Source of the DNA: Hyperoplus lanceolatus
Lineage: Eukaryota; Chordata; Actinopteri; Uranoscopiformes; Ammodytidae
Direction: 5' to 3'
Assembly (NCBI GenBank): GCA_026929865.2
Contig: CM049414.1
Span: forward strand, 682,001-746,000
Length of the DNA stretch: 64,000 nt
The stretch's first letter is position 1. The number at the start of each line of letters is the position of its first letter. The position numbers and the translations under genes were made by a program. Below are positions 28,299-43,200 of this stretch, piece after piece. The notes under the pieces are model-generated. The model had not been told where the DNA came from, made no database searches, and was given only the letters and a program-made list of their open reading frames with translations.

Positions 28299-31200
28299 CT
28301 TAAACAGGAGATAAGGAGAGAAATAAAAAGGGTAAAAGTGTAATCAGATGAATTGAAACATTAAAAAAATCAAAGTACAAAGCATGTCAGCTGGAGCTAT
28401 GAGCCACAAGACTGGTAAAGACAAAGCAAGTTGTTACCTGACAGCACAATGTTTCCCAGCAGGCAGCGCCGCAGGTCAATGTCTGAGCAGAGGATGGACT
28501 TGAAGAGGCTCTCGTGCATCCCATAATGGTCCCGTCCAATCAGCTCAGGTTTAAAGAGAATCTCAGGGGCCCTGGAGGGGAAAGTGGTTCACCTATTTGA
28601 ATAGTGTGCTCCTCGAGATATGCCTCGTTTCCACTGAGCAGTACAGCTTGGTTCAGCAGGGCACAGTAACCCTGGATCTGGCTTGTGTTTCCACTGCAGA
28701 CAGCACCCTTACTTGGTAGGCAGGTTAAAGCTGGGCGGTGATAGCCATGGGTCAGGATACGTACAGCATGTTTCGCTGATTTTGGTACCCTTTCCAATGT
28801 CTGACAGTGTAAACACATGAAGAGCCGCACCAAACTGAAGCGCACGGCTCAGTGGAAACAAGGCTATAGTTGCTCAGTTTGAGGAGTGCTCTAAAGAGAG
28901 GCAGCTGTATCAACAGTCCTCCATGTGTGCTGCACCTGCAGGAAAAGGCTGTCTGGTGCACTGGATCGGAAGACAGAAGCCGGACTGACACTGTACTAAA
29001 GATTAGGCCCCATTTTAGGCCCAGACTCATCCAGTTAAAAAGGGGGTAAACCAATGAATGATGAATAACCAACATTCGGTTAAATTTTGATGCATTTAAA
29101 AAAGAAATCCCTGTACAAGTGGAAATGGCCTAACATTCCTGACATTACCTTGCACTCCATGACCAAGAAGTACAAGGCAGTATGGCTTACTCTCATACTT
29201 CCATTTGTCACTTTAACAGCTACACTTATTTTAAAAACATGCCAAAACCAACCATTTCAAGTTCTCTTTCCCTTTAAAGCTGTGCTGACAGTTACCTGAA
29301 CCTCTCTGTGTGGAGGTTGACGATCTGTCCGTCTGGCATGGTGTAATACATCTCTCTGGTGGCCGCCCCCCCTCCACTCAGCTCTGCCTCATAGTCCAGA
29401 GCCACACAGCAGCACTGCTCCTTCATCTCCCTCACTATCTCCAGCTCAGCTGTGGTGCGCATGCTCACACCAGATTCCTGCAGAAGCTTCATACAAAAGG
29501 CCCCGCAGCAAAATGCTTCATTTACATCACAAGTATAAAACATTTAATTCAGACCTATGCCACCAGAAGGGAATTTTTTACAGAAACGTAATAGGTCCAA
29601 AAGTGTAAAAGTACATGTAGCCAGCCATGTCTGTTCACATGTAAAAGTGAACAGACATGAACGTTATGGAATGACATGTCAAGGTGCATATCTGAAAGGG
29701 GCTTAAAAGTGGAGTTTTTGTCAAAAATCACTTTTTGTGAACATCAGTGAATATGTCCTCACATTTCGCTACCTGTCCGTACTGTGTGTGCTGAAATAAA
29801 ATCCAGTGTGAATACACAGCCTAGGCTCTGTAAACTGGTAGTTAAAAAAGATACGTAACCAAAAGGGCTGACCGTAGCTAGCAACATGCCTGTTTACACA
29901 ACCTAGGCTGTGTATTAACACTGGACTATTTTTTAGTGCACACAATAGGAGAGGTAGCAAAGCGTGAGGAGATATTTACTGATTTTGAGAAAAAGTGATT
30001 TTGTCAACAAGTGTTCTCAAGAATCATTGACTCAAGTCAAACAGACTAACCGTTTGTCACTGAAAGAGGTTCACAAAACAAACTGATATCTTCCTCGTAC
30101 GATCCCAGTGCAACAGCAGATAAGAATGAACATCATAATGAACACACTCTGAGCTCCTTCTGTGCACAAGTAGCTCGATATTCACCTATTTGATCTCTGT
30201 TTAGATTGTTCTGGATTCCAGATTGAACACTTCAAAGTGTTATCCATGGACGGTTCTAAACAAAGCAAAGTGAATACCTTTTTAAGATGCATTGTAACAT
30301 CCACACCAGCCAGAGGGAAGCGCTGCACTGCGTGAGGTAGACTGTATCCCTCAAACACAGGGACACTGTGGCTCACTCCGTCTCCAGAGTCAAACACCAC
30401 ACCTACAGTGGGAGCAAAACATACACATGCGAATATTCAGCACAATGCATAATTAAAATGCACAAATAGACGTAAATTGAGCAAAATTACCAGTGGCTCT
30501 CCCTGATGCATAAAGAGCCAGCACTGCCTGCATGGCCACGTAGGTGAAGGGAACATTGAAACACTCAAACATGATCTCCACCGTGCGCCGGCGGTTGTCC
30601 AGTGGGTTCATGGCTGCTTCAGTCAGCAGGACAGGGTGATCCTCTGGCTCCACACGCAGCTGCTGGAACGTGTGAGTCCAAATCTGAAACACAACCCCCA
30701 GTTGATGATAGTCTAACTGGAGTGGTCACACCACCATTCACTTTGGACCTTTGTGTAGGCTATAGTTTTTGTATACTTACAGTGCTGCTCGAAAGTATGT
30801 GAACCCCTTGAGCATTTTGGAATTGTATTTAGTTTAACCATTAATCATTGATTTTTATCAATAACAGTATTTTTATATGACATAACAGATGTCTGTTTAT
30901 CAATTCAACATTTTTCTTTTCCGGAAATCAATTGTTAAAACAGATCAAACAAATGATTTGCCAACTTTTCTATGTGCAAAAGTTTGTGAACCCTGAGCTG
31001 CATTGCTTAAATGGAGCAGGTAAACATAATCAGGTGGGCCAAATGGAGTGATGAAATGGACCAATGTAATGAGAGATCTTTAGGGAAGAAATTAGGCGGC
31101 ACTAGATAAAACAGAGATCAAACCAGGTCAGTTCAGGCTCACCAAAGTGAACCCATACAGGCCAGCCATGCCAAAAGGGAAAGAAAATCTCAGAGGATCT

Positions 31201-34200
31201 CAGGAATAGAATTGTGATGTTGAGTTGCGTTTTAGCCCAAACATGGCGGTTTTGGTTATGACAAAACAGTTACATTTTGGACTAATCTATCAACAGAATT
31301 AGACTTCAGGTATCTCCAGGTGCTCTCTGGCAAAGTTGTGACCAGCAGTTTTGTTATTTTTTGAGAGCAGAGGCTTCTTCAGCAACCCTCCAGGATGTTC
31401 AGTCACCCTTAAAGCTCTCCATTTGTAGATGATTTGCCTCGTGTTGGATCGATGGAGCTTTTTTTTTTTTTTTTTTTTTTATTAATTTATAGCTGTCCCA
31501 GACAAATTTGAAACATCACAACTCTATTCCTGAGATCCTTTGAGATTTCCTTTACTCTTGGCTAACTGACCTGTATGGGTTCACTTTGGTGAGCCTAAAC
31601 TGACCTGGTTTTATATCGGTTTTATCTAGTGCCGCCCAATTTCGTCCCTAAAGATCTCTCATTACATTGGTCCATTTCATCACTCAATTTGGCCCATCTG
31701 ATTGTGTTTACCTGCTCGATTTAAGCAAAGCAGCTCAGGTTTCACAAACTTTTGCCCATCAAGAGTTGGCAAATCATTTGTTTTGTCTGTTTTAACCATT
31801 TATTTCTGGAAAAGAAAAATGTTGAATTGATAAACAAACATCTGTTATTTCATATAAAAAAATACTGGTATTGATAAAAATGTATTAACCCATAAGGACC
31901 CATGGTGACATCCAGGTCACACACACTTTGAATGTCCCAAAATGTTCCTCATACAGGTTTATACTAGATTTTTACTCATTAAGTCCCTTAGTATATATAC
32001 TCAATATCCTGGTGTGGTTGTCATGTGACAGCCATGTGACTGTGTCAGGAAGTGACTTCCCAAAGATTGCAGTGTGACAGCTGCACACAATTGGAGAAAT
32101 TAGCAAATTTCAAAAGCTTGTTTTTTGTTACTAAAGGTGAGTTAAAACTAGTGCTGTCAGTGTAACGCGTTAACACATTCTAATATTAGGGTTAAAAAAA
32201 AAAAGTTTGGATAATATTTTGGATTTAAAAAAAAATAAATTTAAAAAAAAAAAAAAGAAATTGAGAAAACATCAGAAATGTGTTCTATGTGGTCTACTTA
32301 ATCTGTGTTCCATCCCTCATATTTTACTGGGTCCGGGTTCTTATGGGTAATGGTTAAAATTAAATTAAAATTCCAAAAGGCTCAAGGGGTTCACATTAAG
32401 GCTGGCCCGAATTATTCGAATATCGGAGTATTAGTTTGTTAAATTAGTATTCGGAGCTCAATTCAGTAATCGGAATATTAGTTTTTTTTTTTTCTTCTTT
32501 AAATTTTTTTAACATTTTTTTTGCAAAGGAAGCTCAAACTGCAGTATATTTTGTCAGCAAATAATATTTGGATACACAAGTTATAAAACAATTGTAAAAT
32601 ACAAATTAGACGTTCATTTAAAATATATTATCGAATTATTTGAACTTTGACCTAGTTGGCCGCTGCCCGTTCAAAGCGCAACCGGTGATATCAGCTGTAG
32701 TAGGCTGCGTGATGTTACCAGATCTGAGGCAAATTAAAAGCGACACCAAGCACAGGAGGGAGAGAGATGGAGGAAGAATAGATTGTGTTCCTAATAACTC
32801 TATAGGCTACCACAACATTAGCGCGATTTCGGAAGGAAATGTAATGCTTGGCGTAATAGTAACGTTAGCTTAGCTCAGCTGTTTGTTTACATTCAGCGCT
32901 GCTATTCAGCCATCATCAACCGTGACTTGCTTGCATCATGGGAATAGGCGGTCAATAATGGATATAATATGGACACAAAAGACTATCAATATTGGATCTT
33001 TGTATGGACTTATAAAATCGCCGAAAAGATGCACGTTCCTGGATTAATTGATAAACTCCTGTACGGGTTACGATGGCGCCGAGGACAGCTGATTTGGAAC
33101 GGAAAAACAGCTGTTCGCCTCCAAGGGGAAAAAGTAAGGACTACGACTTTACTACGTTCTAAAGTTATTAAAGCATCAACAAACTACGCAGCTTGCTGTC
33201 TCGGCTCACACACTCGGTTTCAGTGAGTACATTGGCATTATTAATGCTAGTTTGATGGTGTGTTTTTCTGGAACGAATATCCGAATATTCGCTCGGAAAA
33301 ACCAACGAATAGTCGAAGCCTGAAAAATGGCATTCGGGCCAGCCCTAGTTCACATACTTTCAAGCAGCACATGGGTCATTCTTCCTGTCTGAACACATGA
33401 CATACTCAAAACCTATGTAGTATACAAAAGTAATTGTTTTTGGTCATAGCTAAAGTTAATACTTTTATAATCATCTTGTACCTCCATGGGAAACATATGT
33501 ACTTTGAACCATTAATGGACTATACCTACATTGACAAGCATCATTGTCTTATTTAAAGAATTCCCAGATAAAATTCCATTAAGGGCACACTCACACTAGG
33601 TAATCCATACCCTACCAAACCTTGATGCCTAAAGCCTACTTGGTTTGATCAGTGTGAGTGCTCCATACTGTTCTCAAGGCCGTTACAGTTCCTTGGCCCT
33701 GGTACAGTTTGAAAAGGTGTGCTTCGGTAAGATACTGATGCTCATGTACGAGCATGCGCTTAGTAGACATTGGTCCTGTCTTCAGTGTATACAAGACAAT
33801 TCCTGTAGTAAAAAATGGGGGGACAAACATGCCTGGGCACAGTACAGGGAAACTGTTCCTAGTGTGAGTGTCCCCTAAAACGACCCTCATGGTATGTCGA
33901 TATCAAAATGCTACCCCCCTGCTTTGGTTTATACTGGTATAGTATGAGAGTTTTAGGCACCCAGTGACATCATATCTTAAATTGGCATATGCATTCCTAA
34001 TTCACCTTTTCCATTTCATCCCAGTTGCGAATGATCCCGTTCTTTATGGGCCGCTTCAGAGCCAAGACGCCTCTCATGTGTTGAGCCTCATGTCCAATGT
34101 AGGTCTCCCTCTCAAAGCTCCCGTTCATTACTTCCTGCAGACAACAATACAAAAAGTTTCCAGTCAGAAATAAAGCCAGAGTATTATAAGAGTGTATTTC

Positions 34201-37200
34201 CTTCTTGAAAAGAACAACTAGTACTACATTAAGTACACACCCTTACCTCATATTTTGGCATCCCAATAATTGTTGGGTATATAATGTTTGGAAGGTCTTG
34301 ATCTGCAAATCCTGCTTTCATCAAACCAGACCCTGTATCCAGCACTATTGGGGTCTTAAAATCAGTCACCTGCAATAAAACCAGATTTCGTATAGACTAA
34401 GCATTGAAATTAATATAATAGTCATATTACACTTCAAGTTAGTAGTGTATAGTATGCTGGACCTACACTGTAGTTATATTCAGAACATTGCAGGACATAC
34501 TCATAAATGTGTCAGGATGTGGTTAGCCTAGCTTAGCATTAAAAAAAGGTAGCCGGGGATAACAGCTATGACTGGACATGTCCTTCACAAAGACCTGAGA
34601 TTGATATTCATTTTCACATCTGATTCTCAGAAAAAGTTAAAAAGCGTATTTAAAAAGGGTTTAATTATCTCTCAGACACCACCAGAGAGCCGGCTTCGGG
34701 CTGTAAAAACCGGTTCAATCCAAAACCCAGGATTGAGCTGGGCTAGAGATGAGAACTGCCTGCGCCGGCGGCCGGGGGAGGGATTATCCTGACCAACCAG
34801 ACCAACTCAAACCTCATGCCCGCCATATTTAAAAACACCGCTACTACGAGACGTAAACACAACATAATTACCGAACGTAGCGATCAAATTGACCGGCGAA
34901 AATACGCTGTATGGGTCCTGTTTGGTTAACAAATCAAAGCGAGAGGCAAAACGTGTAAAAATAAGACGTATTATCCACTGTTGTGCTTAAAGCTAGCGCT
35001 AGCTTTAGCCACGAGAGCAGCGACGTCGGGCAACGTAAACACGTTTACAGTGACATCACGACGTTGCTCTCCTGCCGGCTCCATGGCTGGCTCTGGTCGG
35101 TGTGAAACCAACCGGTTCATAACTGGTATAAGGCTGTAACCAGTTTTGAACTGGCCCCCCAGCACCAGCCCGGAACTGGCTCTTGGTTCCTTTTGGTGTG
35201 AAAGGGGTACTACATAGTCCTCTTTGGAGTAAGACAGCTGAATTTGAGGTGAGAGGACTTTGTGTTATTCATGTCAAATTGTAAATATTTAGCTACTCAA
35301 ATGTGAAGGGAAAGCTATAGTTTAGATTGTTGTTAGCTAGCTAACTAGCTGTTAGATGGTTGTAAGCCTTAATGCTAGAAATTCCTGTTGGGTTTGGTGG
35401 TCACATGTTATCCAAAGGCTGCAGCCAGGAAAGGAACCCAATAATGAAAAAAAAAATCAAGCTGTTTCCTCACTGACACCCCAGAGAAGGAGAGAATTAA
35501 GCAGGAAAAGGCAGCTAGCATGAAAAAGAAAAAAAGGGCAACAAAATCAAAACGTCCCAGTGAATCCCGATCTAGCTGCCAAGGCTACGGCACCCCAGTG
35601 CACTCCACCCCAGCTGGGGAAGAGGAAACAGAAGAGAAAGAGAGAAGAGGAGGAATCTTCATCAGATGAAGATGATAAGTTTTTGTTTTTATGGAAACGG
35701 TCTCCAGCACCCGTTCAGGGGAGGTATGGGAGAAGTGTTTGATGTGCAACCATTGGGCACACAAGCTCTGCTTAGTTAGAGTGAGCAGCAGACCCAACAT
35801 TTTCCATCACTGTAACTCAGATAGTGAATGTGCGTAGCCTAGTTGAGTAGGCTATTATAGTTAGACCTATTTGCTTTGTTCTTTATGTTGTTACATAGGC
35901 CGGTCTAAATATTGGTTTCCTGTTCGTCTTCCTTGCTAATTTTGTGTTACGATGCATGAAGTTTGCCCTTCATTAGCAGCTATAAGAACTCTGTGGGAGC
36001 AGGACCTTGGTTCTGCCTTCACAGATTACATGTGGGATTCAGTCCTGGATCAGATACATTCTACCTCCATGTGTGCCCGACATGCTCTTGTGTAATTTAA
36101 AGTAGTACATCGTATCCACATGTCTAAAACTAAATTAGCTCGTATGTTCCCCGATGTAGACCGACCTGTGATAGCTGTAAGAACGCACCGGCATCACTCT
36201 TTCACATGTACTGGTTGTGTCCCACCTTGACTGAGTTCTGGACATCAGTTTTTCAAACAATTTCTGAAGTACTGCAGTAGCAAATAGAGCCGAACCCTTT
36301 TACTGCAATTTTTGGAATTGCTCCAAATCTGGGCTTGCCTAAAGTGAAGCTGAAGGTACTGGCCTTCACCTCGCTACTTGCTCGTAGGGCTATATTACTC
36401 AAAGATCCTGCTCCTCCTTCCCACTCACACTGGATTAAAGACATTATGTCATGTATGAATCTAGAGGAAATACTTTATACTACCCAGGGATCCGAGATTA
36501 AATTTGACAAAATTTGGCGCCCCTTCATAAATTATTTTGATAAACCAACTACAATAATACAGGAGTAGCTACCCCCTCCCCCCTTTTTTATTTTTTTATT
36601 TATTTTATTTTTTCATCGATTGTTTATTTTTGTTTTTTGTAGCGGGTATTTCGTCTATGTAATTTTCTAACATTGTGTATTGTTTTTTTTGTTTTTTTTG
36701 TTTTTTTCTTTTTCTTTGTGTGCTGCAGGATTGGTTGTGGGTGGGGGTGAGATGTGGGAGGAGTGTGTTCGGGGGGGGGGGAAAGGGGCAAAAAATTAAT
36801 CATTGTATTGTATTTGCTTTGCAAATTTTTTTTTGATGAATAAAAAAACCTTTGAAAAAAAAAAAAAAAAGATGCATGAAGTTATGTAGGCCTATTTGTC
36901 AGCTTGACAATGCAATTGAACTTTGAAATTTAGTTATGCCTTGTTGCCTTCTTTTTAAGATGTTTCCCATTGAAATAACATTGTGACAACCCCATAGTGT
37001 GACAACCATCCCCGTGATGGGGTTGGTTGTCACAATGTGACATTGTTGTCACAACGTGACAACCAACCTATCTTTGATGGTTAATTACTTATTAGTTGGA
37101 AAAAGAGAGGGATACATATTTCAAGCCAACACATTAAGCTTCAATTTAATGTAGGAATGACTATTGAAAGATGTTTTAGTGAGGAGCAATTCAGACTAGA

Positions 37201-40200
37201 GAAAAAAGTGTGCCTACCAACTCCGTTCTCCCCTACTTTTCCTACACAGAGCTGAAAAGGTATTGAGCCTTTGAGCCTCATTTTTTGCATGTGCTATACA
37301 CTGAAAATACCTAAAAATTAAGGCTAAATTGACAGTAACCAGTTTCACAGCCAGTGTGTACCTCTCTTGTGTTGTTATTGAGCTGGGCCTGAGGCCCAGG
37401 TGCCCCAGAGCCTGATCTCCTCATGGCCAGAGAGCTGTGAACACCACCATCAGACCAGTCTTCTTCATTCTGCTCATCTCTTCCAAACTCAGGAGGCAGT
37501 TCGGGTGCTGGCAGGGGATCTTGGCCCTCATTGGCCCTCATATCAGCCTGGATTTCCTCTGGTGGTGGGGAATGGGCCCGTCGCAAAAATGCAGGTGCCA
37601 CCCATGTATCCTCTTCATCTGTAGAACTGGATTCAGACAATGACAACTCTGAGAGGGCATAGTTGTTATTGTTGTTGGTGCTGTGTTCATTTGCATTTGG
37701 ATTGAGATCCAAGTTAGTGCTGATGGCTGGAGTCAGATTTTCTGGCAGTTCACTAGAAGGTTCATTTTGTAAATCGAATTGCACGAAAGTGGGTTGCGGA
37801 GACAGGGCCGGATTCTGCTGTTCCGAATGAGGGGTTTCCTGTTTGCTGACAATTTTATTCACAAGAAATAAGGCTTTTCTTGTCTTAGGCTGAGGAGGAA
37901 CTTGGAGGGACTCACCACCTGGGTCAAACGCCCCATCGTCCGGCCTCGTTTCAGGGCTCAAAGAAGCTTCCGGTTTGCAAATAGTAGCATTTTTTTCGCC
38001 ACCAGAACCGTCCAATTCTCTCCCATAGATATATCCCTGAGGTTCCGTTACCTTCTCCTTAAGAGCCTCCGTAAAATCCGAGGCACTTATTAAGGTAGTT
38101 CTATTAAAAACTGTTGGCCTAGCTTCGGAGCAATGATCTTGTAGACATTGGGAATCTGGAAGTTGAATCAAGTCTTGTTGTATTGTAGCCTCTTGGGCAA
38201 CATTGGGACCCCATACTGCTTGAATGAGTTTAGTTTCACAGATACCTTCAGCATAAGAATTTGTCGTCTGTGATTCGTTACAGCTACCTGATACAATCGC
38301 AACACATTGTGCTGGGACCTCCTCATTCTTAGTTGAAGTCTTTTCCATTATAGAACATTTGACAACCTTTCTGGCCCTGTTCTTATGCTTTTTGTAATGC
38401 TCTTTGTCCAAACTCTTTTCAAGCTTCTTCACCTCCCTTTTCTCCTTTTCCAGTTGTACCCGAAAAGCCTCCCTCTCTTTGCTCATCTTCAACAGCCCGT
38501 TTGGATCCAGAGCTTTCCCCCTGGAGAGATGATCTTCGTTGGGGCTTTCTTCTACACAGCGTCTGAGCTCGTGGATCTTTAGGTTCTCCTCCATGATCAG
38601 CTGGTCCAGGACTTGGACTTCTCTCAGCTCCGTCACAAGGCCCGGCCTGCTGGGAAAGGATACTGTATCTTCTGCTTCTGGAGTAGCTTCAGTAGAGGGA
38701 TTGTGCCATTCCCAAAACTCAGTTTCAAAGGGAGATCCAGTCGACCTGGGTTCACTTAGGTCGTCAGATTCTGCGGGGACGAGGTTATCGTCCAGGCCAA
38801 GGACACCAGCTTCGGCCAGCTCACTAGATGACATCTGGAAAATGAACATAAAGCACACAAATCTCAGGTTTAAATACAGGCACAAGGATATTTTACAAAA
38901 TGCATTTTTCTCCCTCCGTTAGCAGAACATAGCCCATACACACGACAGTGATTTAGTCTGTACACATGACAACGCGAAAAAAAAACGATTGAAAATGCTG
39001 ACGCAACTCATGCCAAGCCAATGTGTGTCAAGTCAAACACCATAAATGAATAAAGTGAGCATGCACATTGAGCATGTTCAAAATAAAAACCAAATTGAAA
39101 ATAGCAAAATCAAAAACCAAAAACTAGGTGCAAAGCTAGGTGCAATCAAGCCTAATGGAGGAAAACAAACCGATAACCTCAGCTTGGAGCATGCTCTGTA
39201 GATGGAAACAACAATTGCCATGCATGAATTGAAGTCATGAAGCTAGCGTTTCCCAAACCTTGAGTTTCCCTGTCCCTACGAATACGGGCAAAACTGGCAG
39301 TGTTTCCCCCACGTTCACACAGCAGCGGCGCGCCACCGCTGCTATATTTTCTCCGCCGCTGCTATTAAAATCCTCCTCATTCTACTTTTTTTATCTATTT
39401 ATTTTTGGTACGTAGCTCATTTTAGAAACGGGGCAATGCCTAACATAAACGCTGTCCATGCGTCGGAGGTGAATGTAACTTACTCGGCGGAAAACAGAAA
39501 CTAACGGAGGGGAGCGGCTCACTCTAGAGTCCCATTATGGCGCTTTTCCACCGCATGGTATCAGCTCAACTCGACTCAACTCGCATGTTCGGCGTTTCCA
39601 CCGCAATTTCATGGTACCTGGTACCTGGTAGCGGCTGCTTTTTTGGTATCGCCTCGCTCTAGGTTCCAAGCGAGCTGAGCCGATGCTAAAAGGTGACGTC
39701 GGCAGACGGCCGGCCACTGATTGGCCAGAGACTATTGTGTGGCCAGTCAGTGGCCAGAGACTACCGGCTTCATTCTGTTGTTTATTCTCCCCAACTCTCC
39801 GGGACTTTTGAGTGTATTTACGCCGCGTGCAGCCTTCTCTGGCTCTCTTTCATTTGATTTGCATCGCAGATCCGAATTTCTTTTCCATATATTCGCTAAG
39901 CTCACCCAGTGTTGGTTGTTGGGGAAGTTACTTAACATACGAGAGGAGACATGTAGGGCAGCTAGCAGCTAGGCTAAATAGTAGCCAGCTGGGACAGACA
40001 TGATAGCGAGCGATTACATTACAAGCCTCGGACTGAACTGATTACCTCAATAAAATATTCAGGCTGAGACACGGCTTGCATTTGAAAACACGTATCCTGA
40101 AACAAGCACTAAACAGTCAACTTTATCATGCCCGTGTTTACGTGCATAGGGATGTACGTGACGCATCCCTACAGCTAGGGGTGTGCGGAGACGTCATTAT

Positions 40201-43200
40201 CTGTATCTGTATCTGTTCAACCAACAAAATTATCTGTATCTGTATCTGTATCCGGATACACAAGAAGAAGTGGGCGTGGCGTATACCGGAAGTTTCTTTT
40301 ACATTAGCCTACATTAAAGGAAGTCACACCTACATTGATTTTCTAAACTAATATTCATTGTTAATGCAATTGGTGTCCCTTCAAAGCATCAAATTGATGT
40401 AATGTTGAAATATAAGTCAAAAAGTCAGATATATTTCTACCTTTTCATCTCTCTCTTCTTTGTTCTCATAATACGAAGAAATTCAGGGAACGAAAATATT
40501 GATAAATAACAGCCCAAATCTGTGCATAGGCTTCTCACTGTTAGTAAATGAGGGCCAGTGTTTTACTTTTAACTTAATTAAGGTCTCCCTTTGACTGGGG
40601 AAAATACAGCTGTATTTCATGATTTTTTTATCTCTATCTCTCCCTATCGCTCTTTTTTTACATTTGTTTTACTAAACTAAGGTTTAGGAACAATCTGTAT
40701 CAACGTGCCAATCTCATAAACCCTAAAAAATATTTTAGCCTTTCCACAAAGCCATATGTGATTTCAATGTGTCAAGTTTGCAGTTAGGTCCTGAAGTAGG
40801 CCTAGGCGTCTACGCACTGATTGACAGCTGAAAAAGTACAGGTCCTAAGCATCAGTTTGATGGAAACGTTGTGATGTTTAAAAGAGTTTAAGCAGTAGGC
40901 CTAGAGAATGTAAATAGCCTACATCGGGGAAGGGCTGACGGTGACTCGGGGTGCAGCATATTCCATCGGTTCGTCTCTTCTCTGCCATAGCAGTGGGTTA
41001 CGAGGAAACTCAAATAAAAACGACAGCGAATGCGACCGGTAGAACCTTCTATTTGAGGGAAAGGGCGAACGCGCTGCGTTTATCAGTGGCTAAAAAGAGA
41101 GAGACCGCGGGTCACGGGACGCGCCCGGTCCTCTCATGTCCATCGCAGAACAGCTGTTAGTGTCATTCTACCTGTTGTGTCATTGAGGCGGAACGCGCTG
41201 CGTCAATTAAGCGCATAATAAAAAAATAAAAAAATACCCGAATAATAACGGGACTATTTGGAAATTATCTGTATCCGTATCTAACTCATTATCCGTGCTT
41301 ATCCGAATACATATTCGGATTCGGGCTCATCCCTACCTACAGCTGACTGTGTGGCAGAGTCACACATCGGGACAACAACCATCCCTTTTAATGGCCCGTA
41401 GCAATATTCTTCTACTTCTTTTAGCAAACAGATACAAGGGGGGTATTTCTTAAACATTTTTCATCCGTGTTTTTGGCGGTTGGTTCAGTTAATAGTGCAA
41501 CAACTGCTCGCAATTTCTGCTTTGCTACTTTGCTCCGGAGTAGGCTTTGAGCCCCTTACGACGACCCCGCCCACGTTCAGCAGGTACTATTTGCGGTGGA
41601 AAACGACCCGTGCTGCTACCAAACCAAGTTGAGTCGAGTCGAGTCGAGCTACATGTGCGGTGGAAAAGCGCCATTAGTCGCGCTGTCAGTTTTCCGTCAG
41701 GGCTCTGTGTATCCGGGCTCGAGACATACAAACAGATCGCGGAACATTCACTAACGAAACAGTTATGCCTCGTTTCCACCGAGTAGAGCGGGTCGGGTCG
41801 GAGTGGCTCAGAGCGGGACAGCTCACTTTTAAGAATCTCGGTGGTGTTTCCACTGCCGACCCTACCCTTACTGGTAGGTTTAGGCTGGACTGCGATAGCC
41901 GCCGCCAGAATGTGGGTCAAACTATCGGGCTGTGGAACAACTGTGGTCAAGCCAGCGGTCTCTCGTTTTTGCTTGGTCAAACCAGCCGCTTCTTTATTTA
42001 TTCCCCCGTGTTGTTGTGAGCGTGTATATACTACTATCTATGGCGTAAACACACAGAGACGGCTTGGTGCAACTCAGAGACAGTGAGCGAACAGTGCTGG
42101 CTGCGGCAGCTACGTGACTAGCAGTGGGACACAGTGTAACCAACTGATTAATTTATTGACGAGGAAAAACACCACACAATAAACAGTGCTGTGGTCACAT
42201 TTTCGCCAAAACACAAGACTCTCTTCACTCTTGCCGAGATGACTACACATGGCGGAAATGATTCTTTCGACCAATCAAATGACGGCAGTGTATAGCTCCG
42301 CCTTTTCGGCACCCTTTCAGGCGGCTAGTACCCCTACGGAGGAGTACTGAGATTAGGAGCGGCTCAGAGCGGTTTGGTGCGCTTAAACCGTACCCTACCC
42401 GACTTTTGGCAAATGAAAAGCCAAACTACCCGGACCGAACCAACCCGATCCGACCCGCTCTACTCGGTGGAAACGAGGCATTAGTGGCTGAACGACGAAT
42501 GTGGACTACTGTAGGCTACTGGTGCAAATTCCACAACTCATTACCTGTGTTACAGTTTAGTACAATATGTATTAATTTATATTTGGCTGCTCCACCAGTC
42601 CAGGCAGGACAGGATAGTTAAGTTTCAGTTTCGTTTTTCATCTCCGTGTTGGACAGCTGTTCGCTCAGCTGATGGGCTCGAGCCTCACGGAGCAGACAGC
42701 GGGAGTCAGTCTAAAGTCAGCGATGATCACTCTCACAAATCAAAAAGCTAAATTATAAAATAAAGCTATCTCTTCCTCCCTCTATCTGTCTGTATAGGGC
42801 CTATATTTCTCTCCACTGCACACTTAGTCACTACCACTAGTTTTAAGGAAGCAGAAGGAGGATTATACCCTCATTTTGCACTTTATTATTTTTAAATATT
42901 AGAAGATTGCAGGCAAGTAAAATACCACCAGCCACTACATTCTCAATGATAGAGACGAATAATTAGCTTTTTTTTTTACAGTTTAAATCTATTTTTGTCA
43001 CCAGGAACCTACATGTTGTCAATTAGCCTACTTTACATACATTTGGTGCATAGAAATTCACCAGAATGCAGGAAATGAAGTGTTGAATGCTCAAATTTAT
43101 GGGGGGACACCCCCAGACCCCCACATTAAAATGTGTCCCAAACCAAGGTTTAATCACAACCTACACCCTTGAAATTCATGAATAGTTTTGTTTTATTTGT

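Larger units (their letters stand above)
30780..33370. mobile_element. Tc1/mariner-like element with long inverted arms, copy b
   Basis: Left end TA|CAGTGCTGCTCGAAAGTATG at 30,778. The right arm ends CAAGCAGCAC and then diverges, so the last few bases and TA are damaged. Contains two nested inserts (31,888-32,347; 32,397-33,347). Lies in the intron between actin-domain exons 2 and 3. Confidence 0.72.

Noticed and set aside
37311-37361. Extension of the coiled-coil exon to the in-frame stop at 37,311
   Set aside because: A good donor (GAGAG|GTACAC) precedes it and the added residues look random; kept only as a possible retained-intron end.
41525-42086. Overlapping ORFs on both strands of 60-150 codons
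   Set aside because: They lie in GC-rich MITE sequence with inverted ends; no domains.
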